Positions 1-11,339 of a stretch of DNA of 64,000 nucleotides are shown in pieces. Where the stretch lies: contig CM036160.1 of the NCBI GenBank assembly GCA_020631735.1, positions 110,459,552 to 110,523,551 of the forward strand, in the 5' to 3' direction. The translations under genes and the position numbers were made by a program. Each line of letters begins with the position of its first letter. Within the stretch, counting starts at the first letter, position 1. Under the pieces are notes generated by a model that had not been told where the DNA came from, searched no databases, and saw only the letters and a list, made by a program, of their open reading frames with translations. The stretch comes from Saccharum officinarum. Lineage: Eukaryota; Streptophyta; Magnoliopsida; Poales; Poaceae.

Positions 1-111
1 TCCAAAAATACTGCGTAAAATGTCGTGGAGGTGATGCTTGATTCTTGGTGTATCTATCTGCAGTTAAAATATTTTCCAATTTCCTCATGCCGCAAGAATT
101 TTTAAATGCAA

Positions 112-644
112 GCATTTGTTAACAATGTTGGAGCAATCTACAAGAAAATCCAGGATGGTGTTCTAGATATAACTAATGAGGTAACTTTTAATCTCAAACT
201 AACCTTTTCTCTTCTAAGAAAGATGTAAGTGAGCCCCTTCGATATTACTTTAAGTACCATTTACAGAACTTATGTACATTCATAACCAATTTATTAAGGC
301 CCAAAACCTTCGTTGAGTTAAAGCCAGATACTCATGAACCTTTATGTTCCACTTTGTATATTATGTGTTGCGTTATGATATGCACATGTCATTGTTACCT
401 ATCACATAGAGAGGTTATCCTCATTTCCTTTACAACCTTTTATACACTGAAAGGTTGGAGCGAGGATAGCCAAACTTGGAAACTGGAAAGCACCATATTG
501 TTAGTACCACGTGAGTATGATCTCATACATCTTTTATCAAATTTACAGTCTTACAGAATCAAAAATCGGATATGCAATCCCTGGCCAATCTAGAGGTGCT
601 GGTAGCTGATCTTCTAAATGTGGTGGCTGCTGCAGCTAATCTGC
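112..644 (+). pseudogene. Rab2/RABB1-like small GTPase, decayed C-terminal exons
   Basis: Two exon remnants carry the C-terminal tail of a Rab2-type (RABB1) small GTPase, a membrane-trafficking switch. Exon-like piece 112-180 translates as AFVNNVGAIYKKIQDGVLDI followed by TNE and a GT donor at 181, matching the family's IYKKIQDGVFDVSNE helix. Piece ~551-644 starts after a TTTACAG acceptor and reads SYRIK, then after a one-base shift IGYAIPGQSRGAGS, a TGA, and SSKCGGCCS with a TAA stop. That is the expected hypervariable tail with the double-cysteine prenylation site. The extra base near 565, the in-frame TGA near 609 and an in-frame TAA at 103-105 just upstream of the first piece show it is dead. 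Introns are kept, so it came from a genomic duplication rather than a processed transcript. The GTP-binding part would lie upstream of the window. The family call rests on two matched segments. Confidence 0.72.
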
Positions 645-832
645 TAACGCCGTTATGTACAAATGCATATCTGTCGTGTCACATACCAGTTGTGTTATCT
701 TCATGTTGCTGAGAGAAAAATAGTTACTGTTCTAGGGTGCTTTGTTATTTCACATAAAGTTAACTGTCTCAGACTTGTTCTGGTTGAGGTCGTTTCTAAC
801 TGCACACTCTTTTTGCTTTCTTTTATACTGCA

Positions 833-1771
833 GTTCTGTACAAGATTATGCTTACTATGAAGAACTAAAGGATGGAATCCAGAGGTAAGGGTTGTAATTG
901 TTTTGCATGTTTCGTCTTCTGGATATAGATTTTGCTTTTACATTATGTAATTGGTGTCGTTCCCATTATTGATTGTGCCTCTTACCAGTTCAATCGCAAG
1001 TGCAGTACCTCTTTGCAGTCTGTACTACAACTTACCCCAACCTATAAAACTGAAAATTGTGCCAATTTTACAATCTTGAATAGACATGGTGGCTTGCTGA
1101 TTTTTTTTTAAAAAACTCACCCTTGCTATTTGTTTCCACACGAGCTATTTGCATTTTGATAAGTTCTTTCGCTTTATGAAGTCACCTAGCACCCTATTAC
1201 TAAAGGATGCATAGGACAAATGCGTTAATGGTTCTCATGAATAATGCGGTTCTGAATAGCAGAAATTAAATGGCAATAGCATGTGCTTCTTAGGCTGTTT
1301 ATATCTATCATCCGGCCTCCAGTTTTCCTTTTATTAGTTTGCGTCTGGCATTATGTATATGTGGTGGTGACACCAATATTGATTTGTTATGTTGATGGGC
1401 CGAGAACATATGTGGATTGGGTTCTGATGATAAGATTGGTGATTGGGTTCTGCAGTGTGTGGAACACGTCTCCTAGGGCCATAATAGCAAATACTCTTAG
1501 GTACAGGTTGTTTGAAGGGAAGAATTCCATAATAACAAATGCTCATTATAGCATAATGATATATGGGCTTGTTAGAGAACAATTTCATCCGCTCAATTTT
1601 TTTTACTCTATAGACATAGACTTTATCTGGTTTATTTGCATACAAGTATAAGATCTAAACTTAACATGTTTGAGAGCTTTGGTGCCTTTGATGTTTGAAT
1701 TCCTTTTTCTGCAGATTCAGGAAGCCTAAATGCTCACTATCGTTTCTTGAGATGCTTATTAGTGTTGCCTG
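833..1771 (+). pseudogene. Two phase-compatible exon-like pieces, unidentified
   Basis: A piece at ~833-883 follows a CTGCAG acceptor and reads SVQDYAYYEELKDGIQ before a GTAAGG donor. A second piece starts after CTGCAG near 1714 and reads FRKPKCSLSFLEMLISVA to a TGA near 1771. The split codon joins in phase across the intervening ~830 bp. I do not recognise the family. The pieces may be a further relic of the same duplicated gene segment as the upstream Rab2-like exons or a separate gene, and chance splice-like sites are possible. No other coding signal was seen from 890 to 1710. Confidence 0.25.
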
Positions 1772-2604
1772 AGAAGAGATTTCAGAAGAGAAAAGAAGTC
1801 CACGACAAATCATGCTAAAATCAAGCTCACAATGGTAAGCCAGTGGAGAGCTCTAATAACAGGATTATTTATTGAGATTATACGAAAATTGCATTGGGCC
1901 CCATGTTGAATTATTTGTAAAGATGAATTATAAGACTTTGAAATTTTGAAATATAAAGATGTCTTATTTTGTGTAATGCCTAATATGCCATTCACATTTT
2001 GTACTGATGTTCTTTAGCCATTAATGTCTTTTGACAAAATTATCACCAACTATGTTTCATAAGGCTCCTCGTGGTTGTTTGATTTTCGTCGTGATTGGTT
2101 TGATCTGCATCACAATTGTCCATGTCTATTTTAGAGGTCTTATTGGAATATTCTGCACCCATTGCAATACACGGACACGAACCTCTGGCATATGGCTGTA
2201 GAGGGGTGCACTGTGGAAACGTGGCAACGCGCGTGCACCACGAGTTATCTCCTTCCTCCTCTTCTTCTTCTTCCCTTCCCAAAGAGGCACAATAATGGGG
2301 AGGGGCTGATTTGACCGAGGGAGCATTCTCCGGCTACAGTGGATGAGATTATGAGCTTTACCACCCCTGCACAACAAGGATTGTTTTAATCTGTCCGGAT
2401 GGGCCAGGCATTATCGTGACCTTACGCTCTCCGTAACTATGTTAATTTTATGAACTTTGTTTTTAGATTAAATATCACTTTAATGACGGTATTTAATTTT
2501 ATAGTATTGTTATCTTATCGTGCGACCCGTATGTTTGTTTTAGAAAAAATTAGCTGCCCGTAGCAATGCACGGGCACGCTACCTATCGATCGGGAAAAAA
2601 AAGG

Positions 2605-2800
2605 GTTATTTGGATTGAAGCCACTGCAATTTTCACGTTTTGGAAATTTGCCATTACAATTCATCAAATAGGAAATTTGCCATTATAATTATTGAACTCG
2701 TTGATAATTGCCATTATGAATGTATCCAGCACGTTTGGGCCCACCTGCAGGTGTCGTATCCCTGCTGCATTTCCGTATAGTCGAAATTGCCCCTGTGGAC
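2605..2800 (+). repeat. Left TIR of the MULE
   Basis: About 196 bp that match, as reverse complement, 7341-7526 over their whole length, with scattered substitutions and one ~10-bp length difference near 2750. The outermost bases read GTTATTTGGATTGAAGCCAC. The repeat ends at CCCTGTGGAC, where the two arms stop matching. Confidence 0.9.
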
Positions 2801-2849
2801 AGGAACGATGCGGCCTCCGTATCTATTCCTCTCGTGTCGTACACACGCC

Positions 2850-3190
2850 GTCCCCGAGCGACAGGGCTCGTCGGCGGGCAGGCCTGGTCATTCTCGCCGG
2901 CGTTCGGAGCAGGTCGGCCGCCGTCGTTGGAGCAGGCCGGGCAGACGGGTGTTTGTGCTCAGCGCGACGCAGGGCGGACGGGCGCTGCGGCTCGGCAGCC
3001 AGGGCGGTCGGGCGGCTCGGCGGCGGGCGGGCACTGTGGCTCGGCGCGCCGCAGAGCGGGCGGGCGGTTCGGCGGCCAGCGGACGCTGCGGCTCGGCGCG
3101 GCGCAGGGCGGGCGGGCGCTGCCGCTCGGAGCAGGGCGGCCGGGCGCTGCCGAGCGGCGCAGGCAGGTGGCCGTGGCAGTGCTCTGAGGA
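2850..3190 (+). repeat. GC-rich degenerate tandem repeat inside the MULE
   Basis: A ~340-bp tract above 75% GC built from imperfect repeats of GGCGGNCGGGCGGCTCGGC-like units, with variable spacing. It is open in several frames on both strands because it lacks AT-rich stop codons, which is why long overlapping ORFs occur here. I see no protein family in any frame and treat it as non-coding spacer. Confidence 0.7.
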
Positions 3191-3224
3191 GAACACAGGA
3201 ACTTGCTAGCAGCTGTCTGTCTTT

Positions 3225-3345
3225 TGAGATTGAGTCCATCTTGATGTAAACAGAGATGATTGTTACTGTCCTGTGAGAATGGTTAGATTCCATTTTGATG
3301 TAAACAGAGATGGTTTTTGTAGTCTCACAAGAATGATTAATCTCC
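3225..3345 (+). repeat. Short tandem repeat, ~60-bp unit, inside the MULE
   Basis: Two good copies and a third partial copy of a unit containing GATTNNATTTTGATGTAAACAGAGATGGTT lie in tandem at about 3228-3345. They sit between the GC-rich tract and the 3' end of the transposase gene. No function is apparent. Confidence 0.6.
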
Positions 3346-3859
3346 ATTTATTTCAGTATACTTGGAAACAATTATTTCTTGCTTACTGAACAATTGAGTG
3401 CATGGATACATGTAGTCTACCATATTGTTCTCTGAACCTTATGACCTCCTTATGTGATCTGAACGATTCTGAAACGACCTCCTTTGTCTAAACTGAATGG
3501 TAGGCACATGGGGCAAACAAGCACTTTGCACTAAGCATGGCCTATGACTTGCACTCCAATTATTTGCAACTTATTTAATTTTGTTCCTATTGTTTTATTG
3601 CTTGTGGACTAGTTTATTAGAAACATGCACTTTACCCTCATACAAAAGACAATGCGCCCTGTTCGACAACAGAGCAGGGGCTTCATCCATCACTTACTAA
3701 TGAGAAAAAACTCAAGCATTCCAGCTTTAATATATCTGAAATATTTGATAATAGTGACAGCATTTCGACACCAGTTTCACAATTTTGACATCATTTCAGC
3801 AGCATTTGGACAACAATTTGACAATATTGACAGCATATGAACAGAAACACAATAAATGA

Positions 3860-4050
3860 GTCTTTAGCTCACAATAGAGTCTGTAGCTCACATGACAGGC
3901 CATACATGACTGAGTCTGTATCTCACAATATAGTTCAAAAGAAAATGAGTTTTCAGCTCGCATTTCACAGGCCATACAAATAGAGTTCAAAATGGAACGA
4001 GTCTGCAGCTCGTATTTCTCAGGCCATACAAATTGAGTTCAACAGGGAAC
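3860..4050 (-). repeat. Imperfect tandem repeats just downstream of the transposase stop
   Basis: Three diverged ~60-bp copies share the words CACAGGCCATACA, GAGTTCAA and GAGTCTGNAGCTC. They lie immediately 3' of the transposase stop (4055-4057, minus strand), so they would fall in its 3' UTR. Confidence 0.6.
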
Positions 4051-4054
4051 GACT

Positions 4055-6954
4055 TCACAGCCCATCATTCATGAAGTCCTTTAGGCTTCGCACAACTTTC
4101 TTAGGTGGAGCAGCTGCTTCTTTCTTCTCCTTCTTCTTCTTCTTAGGCGTCTTCTTCTTAGGCGTCTTCTTCTTCTTAGCAGGTGCTCTCTTCCTCTTGG
4201 TCCCCTGAGATGGTGTAGGTTGGGATGGTCCTGCACCATCCTCTCCTTGTGTTTGGCTAATAATAGTAGATGTAGAATGTTAGTTAGACAAATCCAAAAA
4301 ACATAAAATTGGTGAACATAGTAAACCCTCACCTTGTTTGTGGTTCAACAATTTGGCCAACATCACCTTGCTCAGGATTCTTGCATGTTTTGGCAAAGTG
4401 GCCAAAATCCCCACACCTCTTACACCTGACCTTCTTCTTGGTGGGATTGTTTTCTAGGCAGCCCCTTATCCTTTGCACCCTTGGTCGGCCAGGTGGTCTT
4501 CCAAGCACTGGTGGAAATACTTTGAAACCAAGATCAACTTTAGGCCATTGGGATCTATCTGGAATTGGTTCTATTCTATCTTGATATGCAGCCCTGAACA
4601 TAGCAACAGAATAATATTGGTGAACATAATTAGAGATTTGTAGGCCCCTATTGGACAATATCCAAGCAAGAGCATGCTTGCAAGGCTTTCCTGTTATCTG
4701 CCACTCCCTACATGAGCACTTGTGATTTTGCAGGTCCACTGTGGCCCTTTTATGGTTGTTCCAGTCATCAACTATAGTAACCTCGGCAATGTCATCATCA
4801 CTTACTGAAACCTTTACAACTTTTAGATTCTTACTGATCTGATTTAACTCTTTAAGCACATTGGGGAGAATGCCATCGTCCCACTGCCTAGCAATTGTTT
4901 TTCTGAGGTACCTCTTCTCCATTATGAGCTCTCTCAACCTATCAACTAACTCATGGAGGTACAGTCCTTTCAGTTTCTTCACCTGAGCATTGAAACTCTC
5001 AGACACATTATTAGTTAAGTAATCACAATTGCTTTCTTCTAAGAATCCAGATCTATACCAAATCCTATTGTGGTGCTCATCAAGATAATCTATTGCATCA
5101 GGAGCAAACTCAAAGATTTTTTCATGTGCCACTTGAACATACCTTCCGTGAAGCTTCTTGCAGTAGGGTATAGGTGATCAGTGAATACATCACCTGAGTA
5201 GTGCTTCATAAAGTTACTGTACATGTGTCTCATACATTCTCTGTGCTCAGCTTGTGGGAATACAGCCCCAATAGCAGTCTCAAGCCCTTTACATGCATCT
5301 GTACATATCACAAGTCCTGGAGGGTCCCCTACCACCGTATGCAAGTTCTCCATGAACCACTGCCAATTATCTAATGTTTCTGAAGCAAAAACAGCATATG
5401 CAACATGGAACAACCAGTTATGTCCATCTACACTTGTGGCTGAAGTAAGCTGACCAGTATACTTTCCATTCAAACTAGAAGCATCTACACCTAAGAAAGG
5501 TCTACATCCTGCAAGGAATCCATCAATGCATGGCTTCAGAGCAACAAAAATTCTCTTGAACCTCTGGTTATTGTCCACCTCTTCTAACTCAATCTGTACC
5601 CTACTGCCAGGTGAACTAGCTTCTATTTGAGCTGCCCAGTTGAAAAGCAACTGAAAACTCTCCTCATACTTGCCATGAATCTGCTCTAATGCTACCTGCA
5701 TACCAGACCAAGCCTTGGAGTACTTTAGCTTGATGCCATGGTCCCCCTCCAATTTTTCCAGAACATCCTTTGGTCCTTTCTTTGGGTTTTTCTTCAACCA
5801 ATCACCTAACCTATCTGCACACCATCCCTGCGATGCCATTTTGCCCACTCTCGGCTTAGTAGTAGGACAGTTGTGCTCCGCAGGTAACTTTTTGATCTAC
5901 AAAATCAGCAAGTAATATAGCCCCAAAAACATTAGGTACTCCAATATGAATAACAAAATCAACAAGTAATACCATGGAAAAAGAGCAGGTACTCGAACAT
6001 GGATAACAAAATTAGCACATCACCTGAATTGTTTTCTTATCATGCAATCCTGAAGCATGTATGCGCCAAGGACAACCTGTGGCAGCACACTTTGCTATAA
6101 ATCTTGTCTTGTCTGACTTGCCTCTAGGAGCAAACTCGAAGCCTTTCTTCACAGCATAATGCCTGATTGCTTTCCTGAATGATATGATGTCAGGAAACAA
6201 CCCTCCCTCCACAATGTTGGGATTCTCAGGATCATGAAGTACTTTGATCTCTTGAGGATCAGCATCATTCACCTCTTCCTCCAAAAGAATATCTCCTTCA
6301 GTAGCAACATCATCAACATGATCAAAAGGGGGTACATTATCATTCAGTTGTGCATTAGTAGAAGGTTGTGTGTTACTAGGTGGCACTGGAATATAGATGC
6401 TCTCATCGTCAATTCCGACATACTCCTCCTCATTATCAAACATATCAGGCTCTCTGTCAGCCTCGACATCATCTCCCACTAGATGGTCAGCCTCTAATTC
6501 AACATCATGGACATCATCAGCCTCTAAATCAACATCATCTCCTACTATTGCCAACTCAACAACCCTTATTGCTACCTGGCAAGCCATTTCCTCCTTGTAC
6601 ATGTCAAACAAGTCAAGCATTTGAATTTCATCAATTAAATTGACATTCTCATTCCGTCTTTTGTCAAAGAAAGAAATTATGATTGACTGGTTAGGAGCAG
6701 ATTCCAGTTCAATGGAAAGACTGTTCATCAACGAGTCTAATGTTAATGACCCAAACTCAACCACACACTTAATCACACGGCCCTTCCTGTACGCTTTTCT
6801 ACCCTGAGAATCTGCTGACCAGAAGCCTTCGACCTTTGCCACTAGCGAAAACAAATCGCTCCTAGGACAAATCGAGGCAGATCAAGTAAATCGTAGCACC
6901 CAAATAATACAGAGGCTGCAGGGCCAAAATATACCTGTTGCTGCCGTCGTCCAT
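4055..6954 (-). pseudogene. MULE transposase (MURA/MuDR type), four exons, one frameshift
   Basis: Catalyses cut-and-paste movement of the element. Inferred exons (minus strand): 6954-6935, 6861-6024, 5896-4333, 4256-4055, all with GT-AG introns and phases that agree. The product would be ~874 residues. It starts MDDGSNRSDLFSLVAK and has an acidic N-terminal part. A MuDR-type DNA-binding segment follows near residues 235-285 (FRKAIRHYAVKKGFEFAPRG, then CPW). The DDE-type core has VDASSLNGKY (~420) and ICTDACKGL (~486). A SWIM zinc finger is near 680 (CSCREWQITGKPCKHA), a CCHC zinc knuckle near 780 (CKRCGDFGHFAKTC), and the last exon gives a lysine-rich, NLS-like tail. The lesion is in the A6 run (5117-5122): the frame before it reads WHMKK and the frame after it reads IFEFAPDAIDYLDE. 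One more A restores a length divisible by three (2,625 nt). The disruption could be a real mutation or an assembly error. Confidence 0.88.
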
Positions 6955-7340
6955 CTCTCCTGTGGAAGAGCGCGGCTGTGTGGGTGATGCAGCCATTAGG
7001 GTCACTGTGTCGCCGTGCCCACCGCAGCTCCCGCCCTCTTGTGCCCGCGACTGCCCAGCTGCGCCTACGACAGCCTGCTGGCGCCACCGCCGCCCTCTTC
7101 GCCTGCGCCCAAGACGACCTAGAGAGGTGCCGCCACCCAGTTGCGCCCGCGCCGTCCTGGACAGGGGCCGCCACCCACCTGCGCCCGCACCGGCTTGGAG
7201 AGGGGCCGCCGCCCACCTACGCCGACTCCGGCCCGGAGAAGGGCCGCCGCCGAGACCTGCATCGCGAGCTGGTAGGGTTCGTCACGAACTCACAATGAAT
7301 TGGTACGCATCGATCTGGATGGCCAGGGCCTTATCCTTTT

Positions 7341-7526
7341 GTCCACAGGGGCAATTTGGTCTATATAGAAATACAACAGGCTGCAGGTGAGCCCAAACGA
7401 GCTGCATACATCCATAATGGCAATTATCAGCAAGTTCAACAATTATAATGGCAAATTTCCTATTAGATGATTTGTAATGGCAAATTTCCAAAACGTGAAA
7501 ATTGCAGTGCCTTCAATCCAAATAAC
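7341..7526 (-). repeat. Right TIR of the MULE
   Basis: Inverted partner of 2605-2800. It lies about 390 bp upstream of the inferred transposase start codon, so the transposase promoter is expected in or just inside this TIR, as in other MULEs (inference). Confidence 0.9.
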
Positions 7527-7600
7527 AAAAAAAAAGGATCCCCTCTACTCGTCGAGGCGTGCTTCCGGTCCGCTGCTCCCCGCTCCCTAGTCCCTCCCCT

Positions 7601-7720
7601 ATGGCGTCGGCGGCGATGCTCCGGTCCGCTGCCCGCTCGCTCCGGCTCCGGCAGCCCCTGGAGCCGGAGCGGTGCCTTCTGGCAAGGCGATTCCTCAGCA
7701 GCAGCTTCGTACCCACCGAG
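7601..7720 (+). pseudogene. Orphan first exon with mitochondrial-type presequence
   Basis: ATG at 7601 opens a 40-codon frame, MASAAMLRSAARSLRLRQPL followed by EPERCLLARRFLSSSFVPTE, ending exactly at a CGAG|GTAATG donor at 7721. The product is rich in Arg, Ala, Ser and Leu, lacks acidic residues at the very N-terminus and has an RRFLSSS-type processing context. All of this is typical of a plant mitochondrial targeting peptide. The leader GCTCCCCGCTCCCTAGTCCC lies just upstream. I found no convincing second exon before the PPR duplication at 10.2 kb, so it is either a truncated gene or one whose remaining exons are too short or diverged to see. The passenger protein is unknown. The MULE ends only 75 bp upstream, so it may have displaced the promoter. 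Confidence 0.5.
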
Positions 7721-9560
7721 GTAATGAATCTCCTGCTTCCTCTTCCCTCGACTGGTTAGGGTTTGTCGAGTTAGGCGGTCTCGCCTGAACGGAACGCCAT
7801 GGGTTGTTGGATTGGGCCCCAGGGATTACGGATCTGTGGAATTGATGAGGGCATGCTAATTTTGTTGGACCCAATCACCTGAATTGCCCACCTGCTGTCT
7901 TAGGTTAATACAAGTTGGTTCTTTTGGGGGTTTACTCGAATTTGATTTGACTGATTGTCAAAGTTCTTTGGTTCAATTTAACTGCACCTCAGATCCGTCT
8001 ACTCTTGTGTTTCTCTTTGGCTGCAGCCCCGGTGCGTTAGGTTAGGATTGGGTTTGCCCATAGTGGCTTAGCTGGTCAATTTGTAGGATTAGGGCCGTTA
8101 TCTAACCGTTCATACCATTCACAATAGGTCATACATGGATAATGACAAAATTAAACCGTGAAATAAGTAATTTAGATGATATCTCAATTTTAGTTTCTCC
8201 TATGATAGTTTTTTTTATGAACAACAACAAGGTGAACTTGAACCTACCCATACAAGTTAGACTTTTAAAAAAATATACATATTAGGGATGTGGTCTGCAA
8301 ATATATTTTTAAGGTCAATGTCTGCCAAAAAAAAATCTTTTTTGTGGTTCTAGTACAAATCTTGAGTCTACATGATGCAGTGCAAATACAGTTATGTAAC
8401 TCGATCAAATTCGTGCAAATGATTCAAAGTTGAATTGAAATATATAGAGGCCTGTGAGTGAATGGAATATTCACTAGGCATCAATAACTTGACACCGTGT
8501 GCTCCTACTGAGTGTTGGCTGCTGCTCCGCGTGGTTCGTGTTGCACGCGTACCACAGCCACACGACTGGACTGAGTTCCTGACAGCATATGCCTCTGCCA
8601 AAAGTGGCACACTGGCTGGTCGCACACCAGCATCGCAGCCACACACGCACAGCGCACGCCCGCGGAGAGGGATCGGGTAGACAAGGGGCAGCTCTGCGAG
8701 AGTGAGACTGACCGTTGAGAGGTGAGTGACGACCAGAGACTGGAGAGACAGACGGACAGGTCTAGCACATCCAGGGACAGGAAGTACTGGTCTCCGCCCG
8801 TATCACGACTCGTCGCCCTCGGCCTGCTATGCGAATTGCTAGGGCGAGTCCATCCATAGCAGAAAAGATTGGGCCATAGATATTTGGGGCAGTACTGTGA
8901 CTATTTGGGCTACGCCTAGGGCCACTGGCCCCTGTTTGCCTAGGTCCATTGTAGAGGTGGGAAGCTGGGATAGCAGGATGGCCGCTGCGGTTTGATTTTA
9001 CAGGGTTCGAATCTGGAGTTACACAACTTTGATTTATTATTATCCGTCATTGTCGAATATAAATACCAAGGTATCCAACACTTACGAGATGACAGCCGCT
9101 AGCCTTGACTTAGCCGAGGGTTAAGGATGACGCGATAGCCCCGTCCGACCCCGGGGGCGCGGCCTCCGTCTCACCCGACCCCGGGGGCGCGGGCTCCGTC
9201 TCGTCCGACCCCCAGAGGTTAGATCGCCCTTGTGCGAAAGATAAGGCCCAGGGACGGGGCTGACACCGCTTCGATCGACCAGGACGTGCGGATGTGACAC
9301 CGTGGGGGATCTCGCGACACCCAAGATGCCGACAAGTCGGCACTGTGCCACCAGTTCTCTGCCGCCCTCGATCACTACGAACGTGGGGTGTAGGCTTGAG
9401 ACCATGCTCCTAACGCTAGGGAGGGGGCAGGCGCACCTCGACGTGACCAGCGGCCGCCAGAGGCTGTACCTTGGTATTCGCGCGCACCAACAGTAGATGC
9501 AAAAAAATATATATTGATCTTCAAGAGTAGGAGTCCTTAAATGAAAAATAGTACTTGGAT
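7721..9560. other. No supported gene; intron-like and GC-rich anonymous sequence
   Basis: 7721-8400 is T-rich and looks like first-intron sequence. 8430-8800 is anonymous. 9130-9215 holds two copies of a phrase containing CGACCCCGGGGGCGCGG and CTCCGTCTC, embedded in a GC-rich block to about 9490 that has the style of a retroelement fragment but no recognisable protein. ORFs here are short and have no family features. Confidence 0.5.
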
Positions 9561-9569
9561 ACGGAATAT

Positions 9570-10035
9570 TCTACCTAGATGCTGGATTTCGTGGTCTGAA
9601 AAAATCTGACGAACCAGCTTATCCATGTCTTTTGATCTTTGTCATTAGTAAATAATTTAAAGATTATTAGTATGTTATATTATTACTTAATAATTATGAT
9701 GGTAGGATTAGTTTTGATAAGTGCTAATATGTTAATTAGTGCATGTTTCGTGTGCTAATTAGGATATTAGCTGTGCTAATTAACATATTTATTTTAATAA
9801 ATTAAAAAATAGTATTAGTGCATATTTATTAGTGTCTAATTTGATGTTATTATTTTTAAATAATAGATATAATCAGTCAACTGTTCTTATCCCATCCATT
9901 TCTGTCCATCCATCTAAACAGAAAAATGGTCCATCCTAGCGATCTAACCAAACTTGCATCATGGATATTCTAATCCCAATATCCATGGATTACCATATCC
10001 CATCCAACTTCGTCCTCAAACCAAACGCGCCCTAA
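9570..10035. mobile_element. Probable degenerate MITE remnant
   Basis: An AT-rich core (9650-9860) with repeated GCTAATTA words is followed by a segment ending AACCAAACGCGCCCTAAG near 10035. That is the usual outer end of several grass MITE groups. I did not find a convincing left terminus or target duplication, so the boundaries are approximate. Confidence 0.35.
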
Positions 10036-11339
10036 GAATTTATATGGTGGAGTTGCTTCGACAGACCAGAGAAAAGTAGAAACACAGGAAGTCCTATACC
10101 CTTCCAAGGGAAGTTTTTTTCTTAATTATTTTTTTACGAGGACCCTCCCATAGTGAAGTTGGATTAGGTCTCTCGAACTCGAACACGAACACGATACAGA
10201 AACCATGAATCACAACATTGAAACAATAATTGCTGCAAGGGCCTCCACTCTGAGAAAGAGTTTGAAGAAAGTCCCATGCAGATGTTACCTGTCTGGAACG
10301 GCAAAACCCATAGAGATAAGTTCCATATGTTGTAGCGTTCGGTCTCACACCATTCGATTCCATTTCACAAAGAAGCTCAAAAGCTTCATTTAAGCATAAC
10401 CTCTCTCCATGTGTGTACATACTCATCAAAATTGAATAAGAGCAGACATTGGGTGAAGGACCACAACTTTTCATGTCATCAAATAAACTCCTCGCATACA
10501 TGATCTGATTCCCCTCGACTAAACACTTCAGCAAGAAATTGCACAAACGTCTGTCAACACCAACATTCTTGGCCTCAACATAAGTGAGAAGAGCATCCTC
10601 AAACATCGACGACTCTACAAAAATACGGATGACCGCAGCATAAACTTGTAACGGCGTCATTGACTGACCCAATTTGCTGGCCAACATAGGAGCCAACTCA
10701 AACAACTCTGACCCAGCATTTCCACAGTAATCAACAATGCTCTGAATCAAGTGCCGGACCTCTCTGATTCTCCGTGGCAAGAACGCCTACACAATCAAAG
10801 CAAACAAACCAACTGACTGAGATGGCCCGTATAACCTCACACACTCCCTGAAGCTTATATTTCTGGCAGAATCCCAGTTCAACGCTCGCACTGCTTGTGT
10901 GATCAAGGGAAGCAGACGACGACTTCTATAGTCACCATAAGGCATAAGCAGAACTTTGACTGGGCTCTTCGTTATCAGAGCTATTCAACCAACAAGCCTG
11001 AGAGGAAAGGCGCGACACTGGGGGATAGCTCCTGATGACAAGGGCTTGACACAGAAACAATGGGACCACCCGGCGCATAGACAAGGGATGTTGATCCCCT
11101 CCTTACATTGAGGGTACCAGCAGAAGCAGAGATGAGCTGTGCACGAACTACACTCCATGAACCAATATTACTTGACAAGTCGACGAAAAGGACCGCTGAG
11201 GCAACATCAAGTCCGGTAACCCTGACAGCCGCAAAGGAATCGTCGGCGCCGTGGCTTGGCTCGAACTGGAGGCTGGTGGCTCCAGTGGTCACCGGGCCGC
11301 CGCCCCGCGCCCCGGGCAACTTCAGTGGTCACCTGCACG

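Larger units (their letters stand above)
2605..7526 (-). mobile_element. Autonomous-type Mutator-like element (MULE) with long TIRs
   Basis: The element is bounded by near-identical terminal inverted repeats: left 2605-2800 and right 7341-7526, both starting GTTATTTGGATTGAAG when read inward. Flanking sequence is A-rich: the left flank (2596-2604) is AAAAAAAGG and the right flank is an A-run ending in GG (7527-7537). This is compatible with a 9-bp target duplication blurred by slippage in the A-run, but it is not an exact match. Inside, on the minus strand, lies a complete MURA-type transposase gene (4055-6954) with introns. GC-rich tracts of about 300 bp lie just inside each TIR (2850-3190 and 6960-7290). 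The 4.9-kb length, long TIRs and a single transposase gene fit an autonomous grass MULE. The 1-bp lesion in the transposase suggests recent activity or a sequencing slip. Confidence 0.9.

Noticed and set aside
2692..3347. Four overlapping long ORFs (up to 185 codons) on both strands
   Set aside because: They follow from a GC-rich repeat tract with few stop codons. Products are Arg/Ala/Gly-rich low complexity with no domain, and frames on both strands are open at once.
4081..4332. Arginine-rich ORF on the minus strand
   Set aside because: It is the wrong frame of the lysine-rich last exon of the MULE transposase. The AAG repeat reads as Arg in this frame.
6842..7390. GC-rich ORFs at the right side of the MULE
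   Set aside because: They lie in the transposase 5' region and intron, are open in several frames, and lack any family features.
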